Assembly (NCBI GenBank): GCA_016869175.1 | Contig: VGEV01000009.1 | Location: 1-46,625, forward strand | Origin: Alphaproteobacteria bacterium | Lineage (GTDB): Bacteria; Pseudomonadota; Alphaproteobacteria; GCA-2731375 | Length of the DNA stretch: 46,625 nucleotides | Direction: 5' to 3' | Part shown: one piece after another, positions 9,205 to 16,194 of the stretch | Layout of the letters: every line of letters begins with the position of its first letter | Position numbering within the stretch: the first letter of the stretch is position 1 | Translations under genes and position numbers: made by a program | Notes under the pieces: model-generated | Databases searched by the model: none | Told to the model about the DNA's origin: nothing | The model's input: only the letters and a program-made list of their open reading frames with translations

Positions 9205-9820
9205 GCGCTGGCGGCGCGCGCTGGCACTGATATTCGGGCTTCTCGTAGCTTGGCCGCTGGCCGTCGCGGCGGCGCTCAGCGAGCAGGATCTCAACGACAT
9301 CCGCCAGGTCGAGAACTACCTGGCCAAGCTTTCCACGCTACAGGCCAAGTTCGTGCAGATCGGCCCGCACGGGGAATTAGCGGAGGGCGATCTGTATTTG
9401 CGCCGGCCCGGCCGTCTGCGTTTCGAATACGCGCCGCCGGCGCCGCAATTGGTGGTGGCGGACGGCACTTGGCTGGTGCTCTATGACCGCGAATTGCGGC
9501 ATTTCGACCGCCTGCCGCTGTTCGAGACACCGCTTTCGGTGCTGCTGGCCGAGAAGATCGACCTGATGGAAAAGGTCGAGGTGGTCCGGGTGGAACGTGC
9601 GCCCGGGCAATTGCAGATCACCATGGTCGATCGCAAGCGCCCGCGCGAGGGCAGCCTGTCGTTGGTGTTCGAGACCCCGTCGCTGGCGCTCAGGCAATGG
9701 CATGTGCGCGACGCGCAGGGCGCCGTGACCACCATTTCACTGTCGGACACCCAATTGGGCGTCGCCCTCAGGCCCGAGCTTTTCGTGTTCCGCGAGCCCG
9801 GCAAGTTTCCAAGCGAGTAA
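9191..9820 (+). CDS. lolA: Outer-membrane lipoprotein carrier LolA
   Basis: 209-residue periplasmic chaperone that takes lipoproteins from LolCDE to the outer membrane. There is a signal peptide ([19 protein letters not shown]), then the family pattern [33 protein letters not shown] and [20 protein letters not shown], with a late [17 protein letters not shown] strand pair. Length fits the family. The start at 9191 (or 9197) overlaps the end of ftsK, so translation is probably coupled; ftsK-lolA adjacency is common in alphaproteobacteria. Confidence 0.9.
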   Translation: MTMPERWRRALALIFGLLVAWPLAVAAALSEQDLNDIRQVENYLAKLSTLQAKFVQIGPHGELAEGDLYLRRPGRLRFEYAPPAPQLVVADGTWLVLYDRELRHFDRLPLFETPLSVLLAEKIDLMEKVEVVRVERAPGQLQITMVDRKRPREGSLSLVFETPSLALRQWHVRDAQGAVTTISLSDTQLGVALRPELFVFREPGKFPSE

Positions 9821-9869
9821 CCATCGCCAGCTAGAGTGGCCGCCGTCGCCGGCAGGGGAACTTCACGGC

Positions 9870-11138
9870 ATGAACGACGATCTCCGCATCGTGGTGGTTG
9901 GGCTTGGTTATGTCGGTCTGCCGCTGGCAGTGGTATTGGCCAAGCATTTTCCGGTACTGGGTTTCGACATTTCGGGCAACCGTATCGCCGAACTCAGTCG
10001 CGGCCATGATCGCACCGGCGAGGTCGATGCCGAACAGCTGCGCCATAGCACGCTGAACTACACCAGTGCGCCCGACTCGCTGGCCGGATACGGTCTTTAC
10101 ATCGTCACCGTGCCGACCCCGGTCGACGATCACAATCTGCCCGACCTGTCGCCGTTGCGGGCGGCCTGCGCCGCGGTCGGTCCGGCGCTGCGGCGCGGCG
10201 CCACGGTGGTGTTCGAGAGCACGGTCTATCCCGGCGTCACCGAGGAAATCTGCGGCCCGGCGCTTGAGGCGGCCTCCGGCCTGCGCTGCGGGCAGGACTT
10301 TTTCCTGGGCTACTCGCCCGAGCGCATCAACCCCGGCGACCGCGAGCATACGGTCGACCGCATCACCAAGGTGATCGCCGGCCAGACCCCGGCGGTGACC
10401 GAGCTGCTGGCCAGGGTCTATGGCAAGGTGACCACGGGCGGCGTGTTCCGGGCGCGCGACATCAAGACCGCCGAGGCCGCCAAGGTGATCGAAAACGCCC
10501 AGCGCGACGTCAACATCGCCTTCATCAACGAGGTGGCGGTGATCGCCCAGCGGCTGGGCCTGTCGGTGCATGACGTGCTGGAGGCGGCCGGCACCAAGTG
10601 GAACTTCATGAAATTCACCCCCGGCTTCGTCGGCGGCCACTGCATTGGCGTCGATCCCTACTACCTCGCCTATCGGGCGAAGGAGGTGGGGCACAACCCG
10701 GAGATCATCCTGGCCGGGCGGCGGCTGAACGACAGCATGGGCCGCTTCGTGGCCGAGCGGGTCAACGCCGCCATGGGCAAGCCTGGCCGGGTCCTGGTGC
10801 TGGGCCTGACCTTCAAGGAGGACGTGCCCGACCTGCGCAACACCAAGATCGTCGACTTGGTGGCGGAGCTGCGCCGGCTCGGCCACCAGGTGGAGGTGCA
10901 CGACGCCGTCGCCGACCCGCGCGAGGCGGCGGATTTCTACGGGATCACGCTGATCGGGCCGCTTTCCCGTCTCGCCGGCTTCGACGCGCTGATCGGCGCC
11001 GTGCCGCATGCCGAATACCGCGCGCTCGGCGAGGCCGACCTGGCGCGGCTGGTGCCGGAAGGCGGCGTCATCGCCGATGCCAAGGGCCTCTGGCGCAAGA
11101 CCCCGCAGCCCCCCGGCCGCAAGCTCTGGCAGCTCTAG
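9870..11138 (+). CDS. tviB: UDP-N-acetylhexosamine 6-dehydrogenase, TviB/WbpO type
   Basis: 422-residue NAD-dependent UDP-sugar dehydrogenase that oxidises C6 of UDP-GlcNAc or UDP-GalNAc to the uronic acid. It shows the N-terminal nucleotide-binding motif VVVGLGYVGLPLAV, the TVPTPVDDHNLPDL loop, ESTVYPGVTEEI (typical of the TviB/WbpO branch), the catalytic cysteine in GGHCIGVDPYYLAY (C258), and LGLTFKEDVPDLRNTKI in the C-terminal domain. AGGGGA sits just upstream of the ATG. It heads the polysaccharide locus and should supply the uronic acid precursor. Its last 45 bases are partly duplicated at 11820-11863, beyond the HicAB-like island. WecC-type oxidation of UDP-ManNAc is possible but less well supported. 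Confidence 0.87.
   Translation: MNDDLRIVVVGLGYVGLPLAVVLAKHFPVLGFDISGNRIAELSRGHDRTGEVDAEQLRHSTLNYTSAPDSLAGYGLYIVTVPTPVDDHNLPDLSPLRAACAAVGPALRRGATVVFESTVYPGVTEEICGPALEAASGLRCGQDFFLGYSPERINPGDREHTVDRITKVIAGQTPAVTELLARVYGKVTTGGVFRARDIKTAEAAKVIENAQRDVNIAFINEVAVIAQRLGLSVHDVLEAAGTKWNFMKFTPGFVGGHCIGVDPYYLAYRAKEVGHNPEIILAGRRLNDSMGRFVAERVNAAMGKPGRVLVLGLTFKEDVPDLRNTKIVDLVAELRRLGHQVEVHDAVADPREAADFYGITLIGPLSRLAGFDALIGAVPHAEYRALGEADLARLVPEGGVIADAKGLWRKTPQPPGRKLWQL
11092..11136 (+). repeat. Direct repeat, copy 1 (3' end of tviB)
   Basis: This is the coding end of tviB. The first 13 bases (GGCGCAAGACCCC) and the last 23 (beginning CGGCCGCAAGCTCTGG) are identical to a second copy 728 bp downstream at 11820-11863; a 9-versus-8-base middle differs. 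The two copies bracket the HicB/HicA-like gene pair. Confidence 0.85.
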
Positions 11139-11224
11139 GCGGCGGCCGGCCGGCCATGTTGTGACTTGCCGGGACGATTCGCACGGCCATATGGTGCGGA
11201 GGGCCTGCCTAGGTGGGAATGGCG

Positions 11225-11530
11225 ATGGACAGGATCGTGCGATGCTACGCGCAAGGCGGCGGCCAGGACTGGCAGGCCTATTGCCTCGACCTCGACATCG
11301 CGGTGCAGGGGAAGTCGTTCGCCGAGGTGGAAACTTCCCTGCGCGAGGCAATCCGGCTCTATGTCGAAAGTCTTGCCGACCTGCCGGAGGCCGACCGCGC
11401 CCGCCTGCTCGACCGTCCGGTGCCGTTGTGGCCGCGGCTGGCGTTTGCCTGGCGCGCCTTCGCGTCAGCGCTTCCGCGGCGCGCCGCGCCGGGCCGCCAG
11501 CATAGCATCATGCTCGCCTGTCACGCCTAG
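11225..11530 (+). CDS. HicB-like antitoxin-family protein
   Basis: 101-residue small protein with the HicB-like partial RNase-H fold pattern: DWQAYCLDLDIAVQGKSF, EVETSLREAIRLYVE and LPEADRARLLDRPVPLW. HicB-type proteins neutralise HicA RNA-cleaving toxins and often regulate their own promoter. No separate ribbon-helix-helix or HTH domain is visible. The ATG at 11225 is chosen because AGGTGG at 11211-11216 has 8-base spacing; GTG at 11213 or ATG at 11219 are in frame. Unusually, the putative toxin gene is convergent and overlaps by four bases, rather than lying upstream in the same operon. Confidence 0.65.
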   Translation: MDRIVRCYAQGGGQDWQAYCLDLDIAVQGKSFAEVETSLREAIRLYVESLADLPEADRARLLDRPVPLWPRLAFAWRAFASALPRRAAPGRQHSIMLACHA

Positions 11531-11745
11531 AATGATCGACGAAACAAGGTATTAGGGAGACCCGATTGGCGGATCATCGAGCCCAGCGTGCCGGGCTTGA
11601 TGTCGTCGTTGCCGGCGCCCGCGACCACGACCTGCTGTATCTTGCCTTTGACCGTGCCCCGATAAATCGCATGACTGCCGCCGCTCTGGCGCCGCAGAAC
11701 GAACCCATGCTGTTCGAGGATACGGATGAAATCACGAAATTTCAT
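11527..11745 (-). CDS. HicA-like toxin-family protein
   Basis: 72-residue protein with the double-stranded RNA-binding-like HicA pattern: MKFRDFIRILEQHGFVLRRQ, then SGGSHAIYRG with the conserved histidine needed for RNA cleavage, and a C-terminal IKPGTLGSMIRQSGL helix. Family members are translation-inhibiting ribonucleases. The ATG at 11745 starts exactly at the fold; a TTG at 11763 would add six residues. It is convergent with the HicB-like gene (4-base overlap). A 7-bp inverted repeat, GCCAATT (11749-11755) / AATTGGC (11794-11800), lies just upstream and could be an operator. Confidence 0.72.
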   Translation of the reverse strand: MKFRDFIRILEQHGFVLRRQSGGSHAIYRGTVKGKIQQVVVAGAGNDDIKPGTLGSMIRQSGLPNTLFRRSF

Positions 11746-11819
11746 GGCGCCAATTTGCGCCAACCAACGAACGATTCGCTAGCAAGCGGCAGTAATTGGC
11801 ACGAATACCGAAGGCGGAC

Positions 11820-11863
11820 GGCGCAAGACCCCCGGCCGCCCGGCCGCAAGCTCTGGCAGCTCT
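11820..11863 (+). repeat. Direct repeat, copy 2 (truncated tviB 3' end)
   Basis: 44 bases matching the tviB terminus at 11092-11136. It ends exactly where the first TGAACG half-site of the downstream operator region begins (11863). It encodes nothing on its own; the short plus-strand frame through it ends in the same residues as TviB only because of the duplication. Confidence 0.85.
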
Positions 11864-11884
11864 GAACGTCGCGCCCTCGACCGC

Positions 11885-11929
11885 TTGACGTTCAGGCGGT
11901 GAACGGGCTATGCGTTCACGGGCTGAACG
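11885..11929 (+). promoter_or_regulatory. Promoter with two 17-bp palindromic operators for the EPS operon
   Basis: TTGACG (11885-11890) and TATGCG (11909-11914) are spaced by 18 bp and resemble -35/-10 elements. Two palindromes overlay them: CGTTCAGGCGGTGAACG (11889-11905) and CGTTCACGGGCTGAACG (11913-11929), each CGTTCA-N5-TGAACG with perfect 6-bp arms, centres 24 bp apart. A further TGAACG half-site lies at 11863-11868. One palindrome covers the edge of -35 and the other the end of -10, the arrangement expected for a repressor. The MarR-type regulator encoded 13 bp downstream is the obvious candidate to bind. Confidence 0.65.
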
Positions 11930-11941
11930 GGGCGGCGCGCA

Positions 11942-12604
11942 GTGGTTTCGCTGGAGTTCCAGGGCAAGGCCGGGACGGCCAAGCCGGCGGATGCGGAGGC
12001 TGACGGCCAGCTGACCCTTGACCTGCTGGACGCGGTCGGCAAGAACGCCAGCGCCTCACAGCGCAGTCTCGCCAAGGAACTGAACGTCGCGCTCGGCCTG
12101 ACCAATGCCTATCTCAAGCGTTGCATCAATCGCGGCCTGGTCAAGGTCGCGAAAACCCCGCCCAATCGCTACGCCTATTACCTGACGCCGCAAGGCTTCG
12201 CCGAGAAGAGCCGGCTGACGGCGCGCTATCTCGCCAACTCCTTCCGCTTCTATCGCCGGGCCCGCAACCAGTGCGACGCGCTGCTGGGCCAGGCGAGCGA
12301 GGCCGGCTGGCGGCGAGTGGCGCTGGCGGGCCAGGGCGAACTGGCCGAGGTGGCGTTGCTCTGCGCCCTGCAATTCGAACTCGAGGTACCGGGCATCATC
12401 GATGCCACGGCGACCGCCAATCGGTTCCGCCACGTGCCACTGGTGCGCGACCTGGAGAGCCTGCCGGGCATCGATGCCGTGCTGCTAACCGACCTCAAGA
12501 TGCCGCAAGCAAGCTACGAGCGGCTGGCCGGCCGGCTGGGTCCGGCCCGCGTGCTGACCCCGCCCTTGCTGAAGGTGCAGCTCGGCTTGGGGGATGGGCC
12601 GTGA
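11942..12604 (+). CDS. MarR-type EPS-associated regulator with extra C-terminal Rossmann-like domain
   Basis: 220-residue protein. Residues about 20-110 match the winged-helix family found at exopolysaccharide loci (MarR-family EPS-associated regulators): LTLDLLDAVGKNASASQRSL, NVALGLTNAYLKRCINRGLV, YAYYLTPQGFAEKSRLTARY. The C-terminal half (about 115-215) is an added alpha/beta domain beginning WRRVALAGQGELAEVALLCA, which resembles the nucleotide-binding start of sugar-related Rossmann folds; its ligand is unknown. The usual family members are little more than the N-terminal half. Start is GTG at 11942, right behind the palindromic promoter. The stop overlaps the start of the next gene (GTGA), indicating translational coupling. 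Confidence 0.82.
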   Translation: MVSLEFQGKAGTAKPADAEADGQLTLDLLDAVGKNASASQRSLAKELNVALGLTNAYLKRCINRGLVKVAKTPPNRYAYYLTPQGFAEKSRLTARYLANSFRFYRRARNQCDALLGQASEAGWRRVALAGQGELAEVALLCALQFELEVPGIIDATATANRFRHVPLVRDLESLPGIDAVLLTDLKMPQASYERLAGRLGPARVLTPPLLKVQLGLGDGP

Positions 12605-13104
12605 GCGCCTGGTACTGCGTCTACACTCAGCCGCGCCAGGAATTGTGGGCGCGCGGCAATCTGTGGGAACGCGGGTTCGAGGTCTATCTGCCGCTGATCA
12701 AGCGGCCGCGCCGCCATGCCCGGCGCACCGACTGGGTGGCGGCGCCGCTGTTCCCGAGTTACCTGTTCGCCCGCGCCGACCTGGCGGCGGGCGACCGCCG
12801 GCGCATCGCCAGCGCGCCCGGCGTGCGCAACCTGGTGGCGTTCGGGCCGTCGCCGGCGGAAGTGCCGGCCGCCGTCATCGCCGATATCCGCGGCCGCGAG
12901 GATGCCAGCGGCTATGTCGCGCTCGATCCCACGGCCGGCCTGAAGCCTGGCGACCCGGTGCGCCTCGACTGGGCGGGGCTGACCGATTGCGTCGGCCTGT
13001 TCGCCGGCGTCGCCGACAAGCAGCGCGTCGTCGTGCTGCTGCGGCTCTTGGGCCGCGAACTGCGCGTGCAGGCGCCAGCCGCCGCGCTGGCCCGCGCCGG
13101 ATAG
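12601..13104 (+). CDS. NusG/RfaH-like transcription antitermination protein
   Basis: 167-residue NusG-family specialised elongation factor. The NGN domain starts WYCVYTQPRQELWARGNLWE and includes GFEVYLPLIKRPRRHAR and PLFPSYLFAR; a KOW domain follows (GDPVRLDWAGLTDCVGLF through about residue 160). RfaH-type factors load on RNA polymerase and suppress termination in long polysaccharide operons. It is the second gene of such an operon (about 16 kb follow), overlapping the regulator by four bases with a GTG start. No ops element (GGCGGTAGC-like) was found in the leader, so recruitment may differ from enterobacterial RfaH. Confidence 0.85.
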   Translation: MSAWYCVYTQPRQELWARGNLWERGFEVYLPLIKRPRRHARRTDWVAAPLFPSYLFARADLAAGDRRRIASAPGVRNLVAFGPSPAEVPAAVIADIRGREDASGYVALDPTAGLKPGDPVRLDWAGLTDCVGLFAGVADKQRVVVLLRLLGRELRVQAPAAALARAG

Positions 13105-13110
13105 GCCCCG

Positions 13111-14574
13111 ATGCTGCAGCCGCTGGCCCAGCTTGGCCGCTCCACCCTGATCTACGGGCTCGGCCTTGCCGCCGGGCGGCTGCTGTCGCTGCTGACGTTG
13201 CCGATCTTCACCCGCTATCTGTCGGCGACGGAGTTCGGCCTGATCGCCTTGCTGCTGCTGGCGGGCATGGTCGCGCGGCAGGCCTGCGGGCTCGGCATCG
13301 GCGGGGCGGCGGGCATTGTCTATTTCCGCGCCGCCGATGCGAGCGGGCGCGCCGCCGCCCTGTGGACGGCGGCAATGCTGACGGGGCTCGGCGCGCTGGC
13401 GCTGCTGGGGCTGGCCTGGCTTGCCGCCCCGGCGCTGGGCGGCGTGTTGCTGGACGGGGCCGAGCGCGCCGGACTGATCCGCTGGCACGCACTCGGCCTC
13501 GCGGCCGGCATGCTGGCGGAGATGCTGCTGTTGCGGCTGCAATTCGAAAGCCGGCCCGCGGCTTTCGTGTTGCTCTCGGTCGGACAGGGCGCCACCGGCC
13601 TCGCGCTCAGCTATCTGCTAGTGGTCGAGGCCGGTTTCGGCATCGCCGGCTGGATCGTTGGCAATTGCGGCGGGGCGCTGCTCGGCCTGCTGGCGGTGCT
13701 GCTGGTGGTGCTTGCCGGTTGCCGGCCGGCGTTCGACCGGCACCTCGTGCGCCCGCTGCTGACCAGCGGCCTGCCCCTGGTGCCGGGCGGATTGCTGACG
13801 TTACTGCTGTTCCAGGGGGCCACCTACGCGGTCGCGCGCGAGGCCGGACTGGCGGTCGCCGGGCAGTTCTCCATCGCCCTGCAATTCGGCGCCGGCATGA
13901 TGTTGCTGACGGGCGCCTTCGGCAACGCCTGGTACCCCTACTTCCAGTCCCATGCCGGACGACCGGAGGAGGCGGCCCGGCAGTTTCCACGCTTGGTCAG
14001 CGCCTATGCTTTCGGCTTCGGGCTGGCGGCACTCGCCTTCTTCGCGGTTGCCCGGCCGCTGGTCGCGCTGCTGACCGAGGCCGGTTTCCATGCCGCCTAT
14101 CGCGGCGTCGGATGGTCGGCGCTGGCCTATTACCTGCTTGCGCTGTGGAGCATGCTGCTGCCGGCGCTCTATTTCGCGCGGGAAACCTGGCTGGTCCTGC
14201 CCGTGCAGGCCGCGGCCGTGGTCTATGCCGCCGGCGGGCATGTCTTGCTGCTGCCCGCCCTGGGCCTGGAGGGGGCTGCGATGGCGGTGGCGCTGGGCGC
14301 GGGCGGCATGGTGGCAACGCAGTTGCTGGCCAACCGGCTGCGCGGCTATCGCTTGCCGATGACCGAGCCCGGCCGGCTGCTGGCCGCCTTGTCGGCGCTG
14401 GCGGTGGCCGTGCTGACGCAACGTGCCATCGACGAAAGCCTTGCCTTGCCGCTCGCGCTGCCCGCTTCGGCCGCTTTGCTGGCCGCCTACGCGGCGGTCG
14501 GCTGGCGCGGTCTGGGGCGGGAACGCCTGGCGCTGACGACGCGGCTGCGTGCCCGCGGGCAGCTGCGGGCATGA
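13111..14574 (+). CDS. Wzx-type polysaccharide flippase / oligosaccharide transporter
   Basis: 487-residue polytopic membrane protein with about 14 hydrophobic segments across its length. The opening LGRSTLIYGLGLAAGRLLSL followed by LPIFTRYLSATEFGL is typical of the polysaccharide-biosynthesis branch of the MOP flippase superfamily, which turns lipid-linked repeat units to the periplasmic face. It starts 6 bases after the RfaH-like gene and its stop overlaps the following methyltransferase start (ATGA). A second, truncated flippase gene lies at the right edge of the window. Confidence 0.85.
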   Translation: MLQPLAQLGRSTLIYGLGLAAGRLLSLLTLPIFTRYLSATEFGLIALLLLAGMVARQACGLGIGGAAGIVYFRAADASGRAAALWTAAMLTGLGALALLGLAWLAAPALGGVLLDGAERAGLIRWHALGLAAGMLAEMLLLRLQFESRPAAFVLLSVGQGATGLALSYLLVVEAGFGIAGWIVGNCGGALLGLLAVLLVVLAGCRPAFDRHLVRPLLTSGLPLVPGGLLTLLLFQGATYAVAREAGLAVAGQFSIALQFGAGMMLLTGAFGNAWYPYFQSHAGRPEEAARQFPRLVSAYAFGFGLAALAFFAVARPLVALLTEAGFHAAYRGVGWSALAYYLLALWSMLLPALYFARETWLVLPVQAAAVVYAAGGHVLLLPALGLEGAAMAVALGAGGMVATQLLANRLRGYRLPMTEPGRLLAALSALAVAVLTQRAIDESLALPLALPASAALLAAYAAVGWRGLGRERLALTTRLRARGQLRA

Positions 14575-15383
14575 ACACGATCTATGCCCGCCCGCCGCTG
14601 CGCGTCGAGAACGGCGTGCCGATCTTCGCCGCCCCCGACGCCTATACCGACAACTACGAACGGATCGCCAGCGACCATCTGGCCGCGATCGGCCAAGGCA
14701 TCGCCAATCCGTTCATCGAAGACGCGATGTGGCGCGAGCTGGAAGATTCCACCGTCGCCCTGATCGAGCGCCACGCGCCCGCCGGCGGCCGCCTGCTCGA
14801 CATCGGCTGCGGTACCGGCCGGCTGCTGGATCGCCTGCCCCGGTTCGAGCGGTTCGGCGTCGACATCAGCCTTGCCTATCTCGGCCGCTTGCGCGAACGG
14901 CAGATCGAGGCCGCGCTTGCCCGGGTCGAGGCCCTGCCGCATGCCGATGCCAGTTTCGATGTGGTGAGCGCCACCGACGTGCTGGAACATGTGATCGACC
15001 TGCATGCCGCCTGCCTGGAAATGACGCGGGTGCTGAAGCCGGAGGGGCTGTGCTGCGTGCGGGTGCCCTACCGCGAGGATCTGGCGCCCTATCTGGCGGA
15101 GGGCTACCCCTACCGCTTCGCGCACCTGCGCAGCTTCGACGAACATGCGCTGAAGCTGCTGTTCTGCCGGGTGCTGGACTTCGATCATCTGGCCGCGGAG
15201 TTCGTGCATCCGCTCGATGCCGGCTATTGCCGGCTGCCGCTGCCGCGCGGCAGGGGGGCGCTGACGCGGGCCCTGGCATGGCTGGAACGGCTGACGCCGG
15301 CGATGGTGGCGGGCTGGCGGCGCCGGCTCTATCGCCCGGTCGTCATCAGCATGGCCTTCCGCAAACGGGCGGCGCATGACTGA
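14571..15383 (+). CDS. SAM-dependent methyltransferase (class I)
   Basis: 270-residue Rossmann-fold methyltransferase. The SAM-binding motif RLLDIGCGTGRLLDRLP lies near residue 74, the acidic second strand FGVDISLAYLGRL follows, and FDVVSATDVLEHVIDLHAAC with MTRVLKPEGLCCVRVPY completes motifs II-IV of the Methyltransf_11/25 type. The substrate is unknown; within this operon a sugar residue or glycan is likely. The start overlaps the flippase stop and the end overlaps the next methyltransferase by 8 bases. Confidence 0.83.
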   Translation: MNTIYARPPLRVENGVPIFAAPDAYTDNYERIASDHLAAIGQGIANPFIEDAMWRELEDSTVALIERHAPAGGRLLDIGCGTGRLLDRLPRFERFGVDISLAYLGRLRERQIEAALARVEALPHADASFDVVSATDVLEHVIDLHAACLEMTRVLKPEGLCCVRVPYREDLAPYLAEGYPYRFAHLRSFDEHALKLLFCRVLDFDHLAAEFVHPLDAGYCRLPLPRGRGALTRALAWLERLTPAMVAGWRRRLYRPVVISMAFRKRAAHD

Positions 15384-16194
15384 GGCAACGCTTGGCGGCG
15401 ACAACGCGCGCTTCTGGGACGAGCTTTGCGGTTCCACGCTGGCGCGCACGCTCGGCATCAGCGATCACTCGCCGGCTTCGCTGCAGCGCTTCGACGACTG
15501 GTATTTCCGCTTCTATCCCTATCTCGCGCGCCATGTGCCGTTTCCCAACGTGGCGGACAAGCGGGTGCTGGAAGTGGGGCTGGGCTATGGCAGCGTCGGC
15601 GAACGGCTGGCGCGCGCCGGCGCCGATTATCACGGCCTCGACATCGCCGCCGGGCCGGTCGCCATGCTCAACCTGCGGCTCGCGCGCCTCGGCCTGCGAG
15701 CAAGCGCACAGCAGGGCAGCGTGCTCGACTGCCCGTTTCCCGACGCCAGTTTCGATCACGTCGTGGCGATCGGCTGCTACCACCATACCGGCGACATCGG
15801 CCGGGCGCTGGACGAGACCTGGCGGATCCTGAAGCCGGGCGGCGAGGCCTGGATCATGGTCTACCATGCCTATTCCTATCGCCGCTGGCTGCGCTTTCCG
15901 GCCACGACCTTCGCGCAATGGCGGTGGGAATATCTGGGCGGAGCGGCGCCGGGCAAGGCAAGTGCCGCCGAACGCCGGGCCTACGATGCCGACAGCCAAG
16001 GCAACGCGGCGCCGGAAACGGCCTTCCTGTCACGCCGGCAGCTCAAGCAGCTCTGCGCGCGCTTTCGCGGCTTCGAGGCGCGACTGGAGAATGCCAGCCT
16101 GGGCCATCTCGACCAGCTGGTGCCGCGCGCCCTGCAACTGGCGACGCTGGGCCGCCTGGCCGGCCTCGACGTCTACCTGCACCTGACGAAATGA
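15376..16194 (+). CDS. SAM-dependent methyltransferase (class I), second copy type
   Basis: 272 residues. SAM-binding motif VLEVGLGYGSVGERLA near residue 64, FDHVVAIGCYHHTGDIGRAL and the IV-type strand WRILKPGGEAWIMVYH are clear. The central part (YHAYSYRRWLRFPATTF onward) and the late SRRQLKQLCARFRGFE region are like methyltransferases found in glycan gene clusters. It is not a close duplicate of the preceding gene. Overlaps both neighbours (8 bases before, ATGA after). Probably acts on a nucleotide-linked or lipid-linked sugar; target unknown. Confidence 0.82.
   Translation: MTEATLGGDNARFWDELCGSTLARTLGISDHSPASLQRFDDWYFRFYPYLARHVPFPNVADKRVLEVGLGYGSVGERLARAGADYHGLDIAAGPVAMLNLRLARLGLRASAQQGSVLDCPFPDASFDHVVAIGCYHHTGDIGRALDETWRILKPGGEAWIMVYHAYSYRRWLRFPATTFAQWRWEYLGGAAPGKASAAERRAYDADSQGNAAPETAFLSRRQLKQLCARFRGFEARLENASLGHLDQLVPRALQLATLGRLAGLDVYLHLTK

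Noticed and set aside
6886-9300. Very long minus-strand frame antisense to ftsK
   Set aside because: Typical shadow frame of a high-GC gene: no domain pattern, while the plus strand encodes an unmistakable FtsK. The same applies to the minus-strand frames across wzc and the asnB genes.
11566-11865. 99-codon plus-strand frame ending in the same residues as TviB
   Set aside because: The matching tail arises from the duplicated tviB 3' end; the rest is antisense to the HicA-like gene and has no features.
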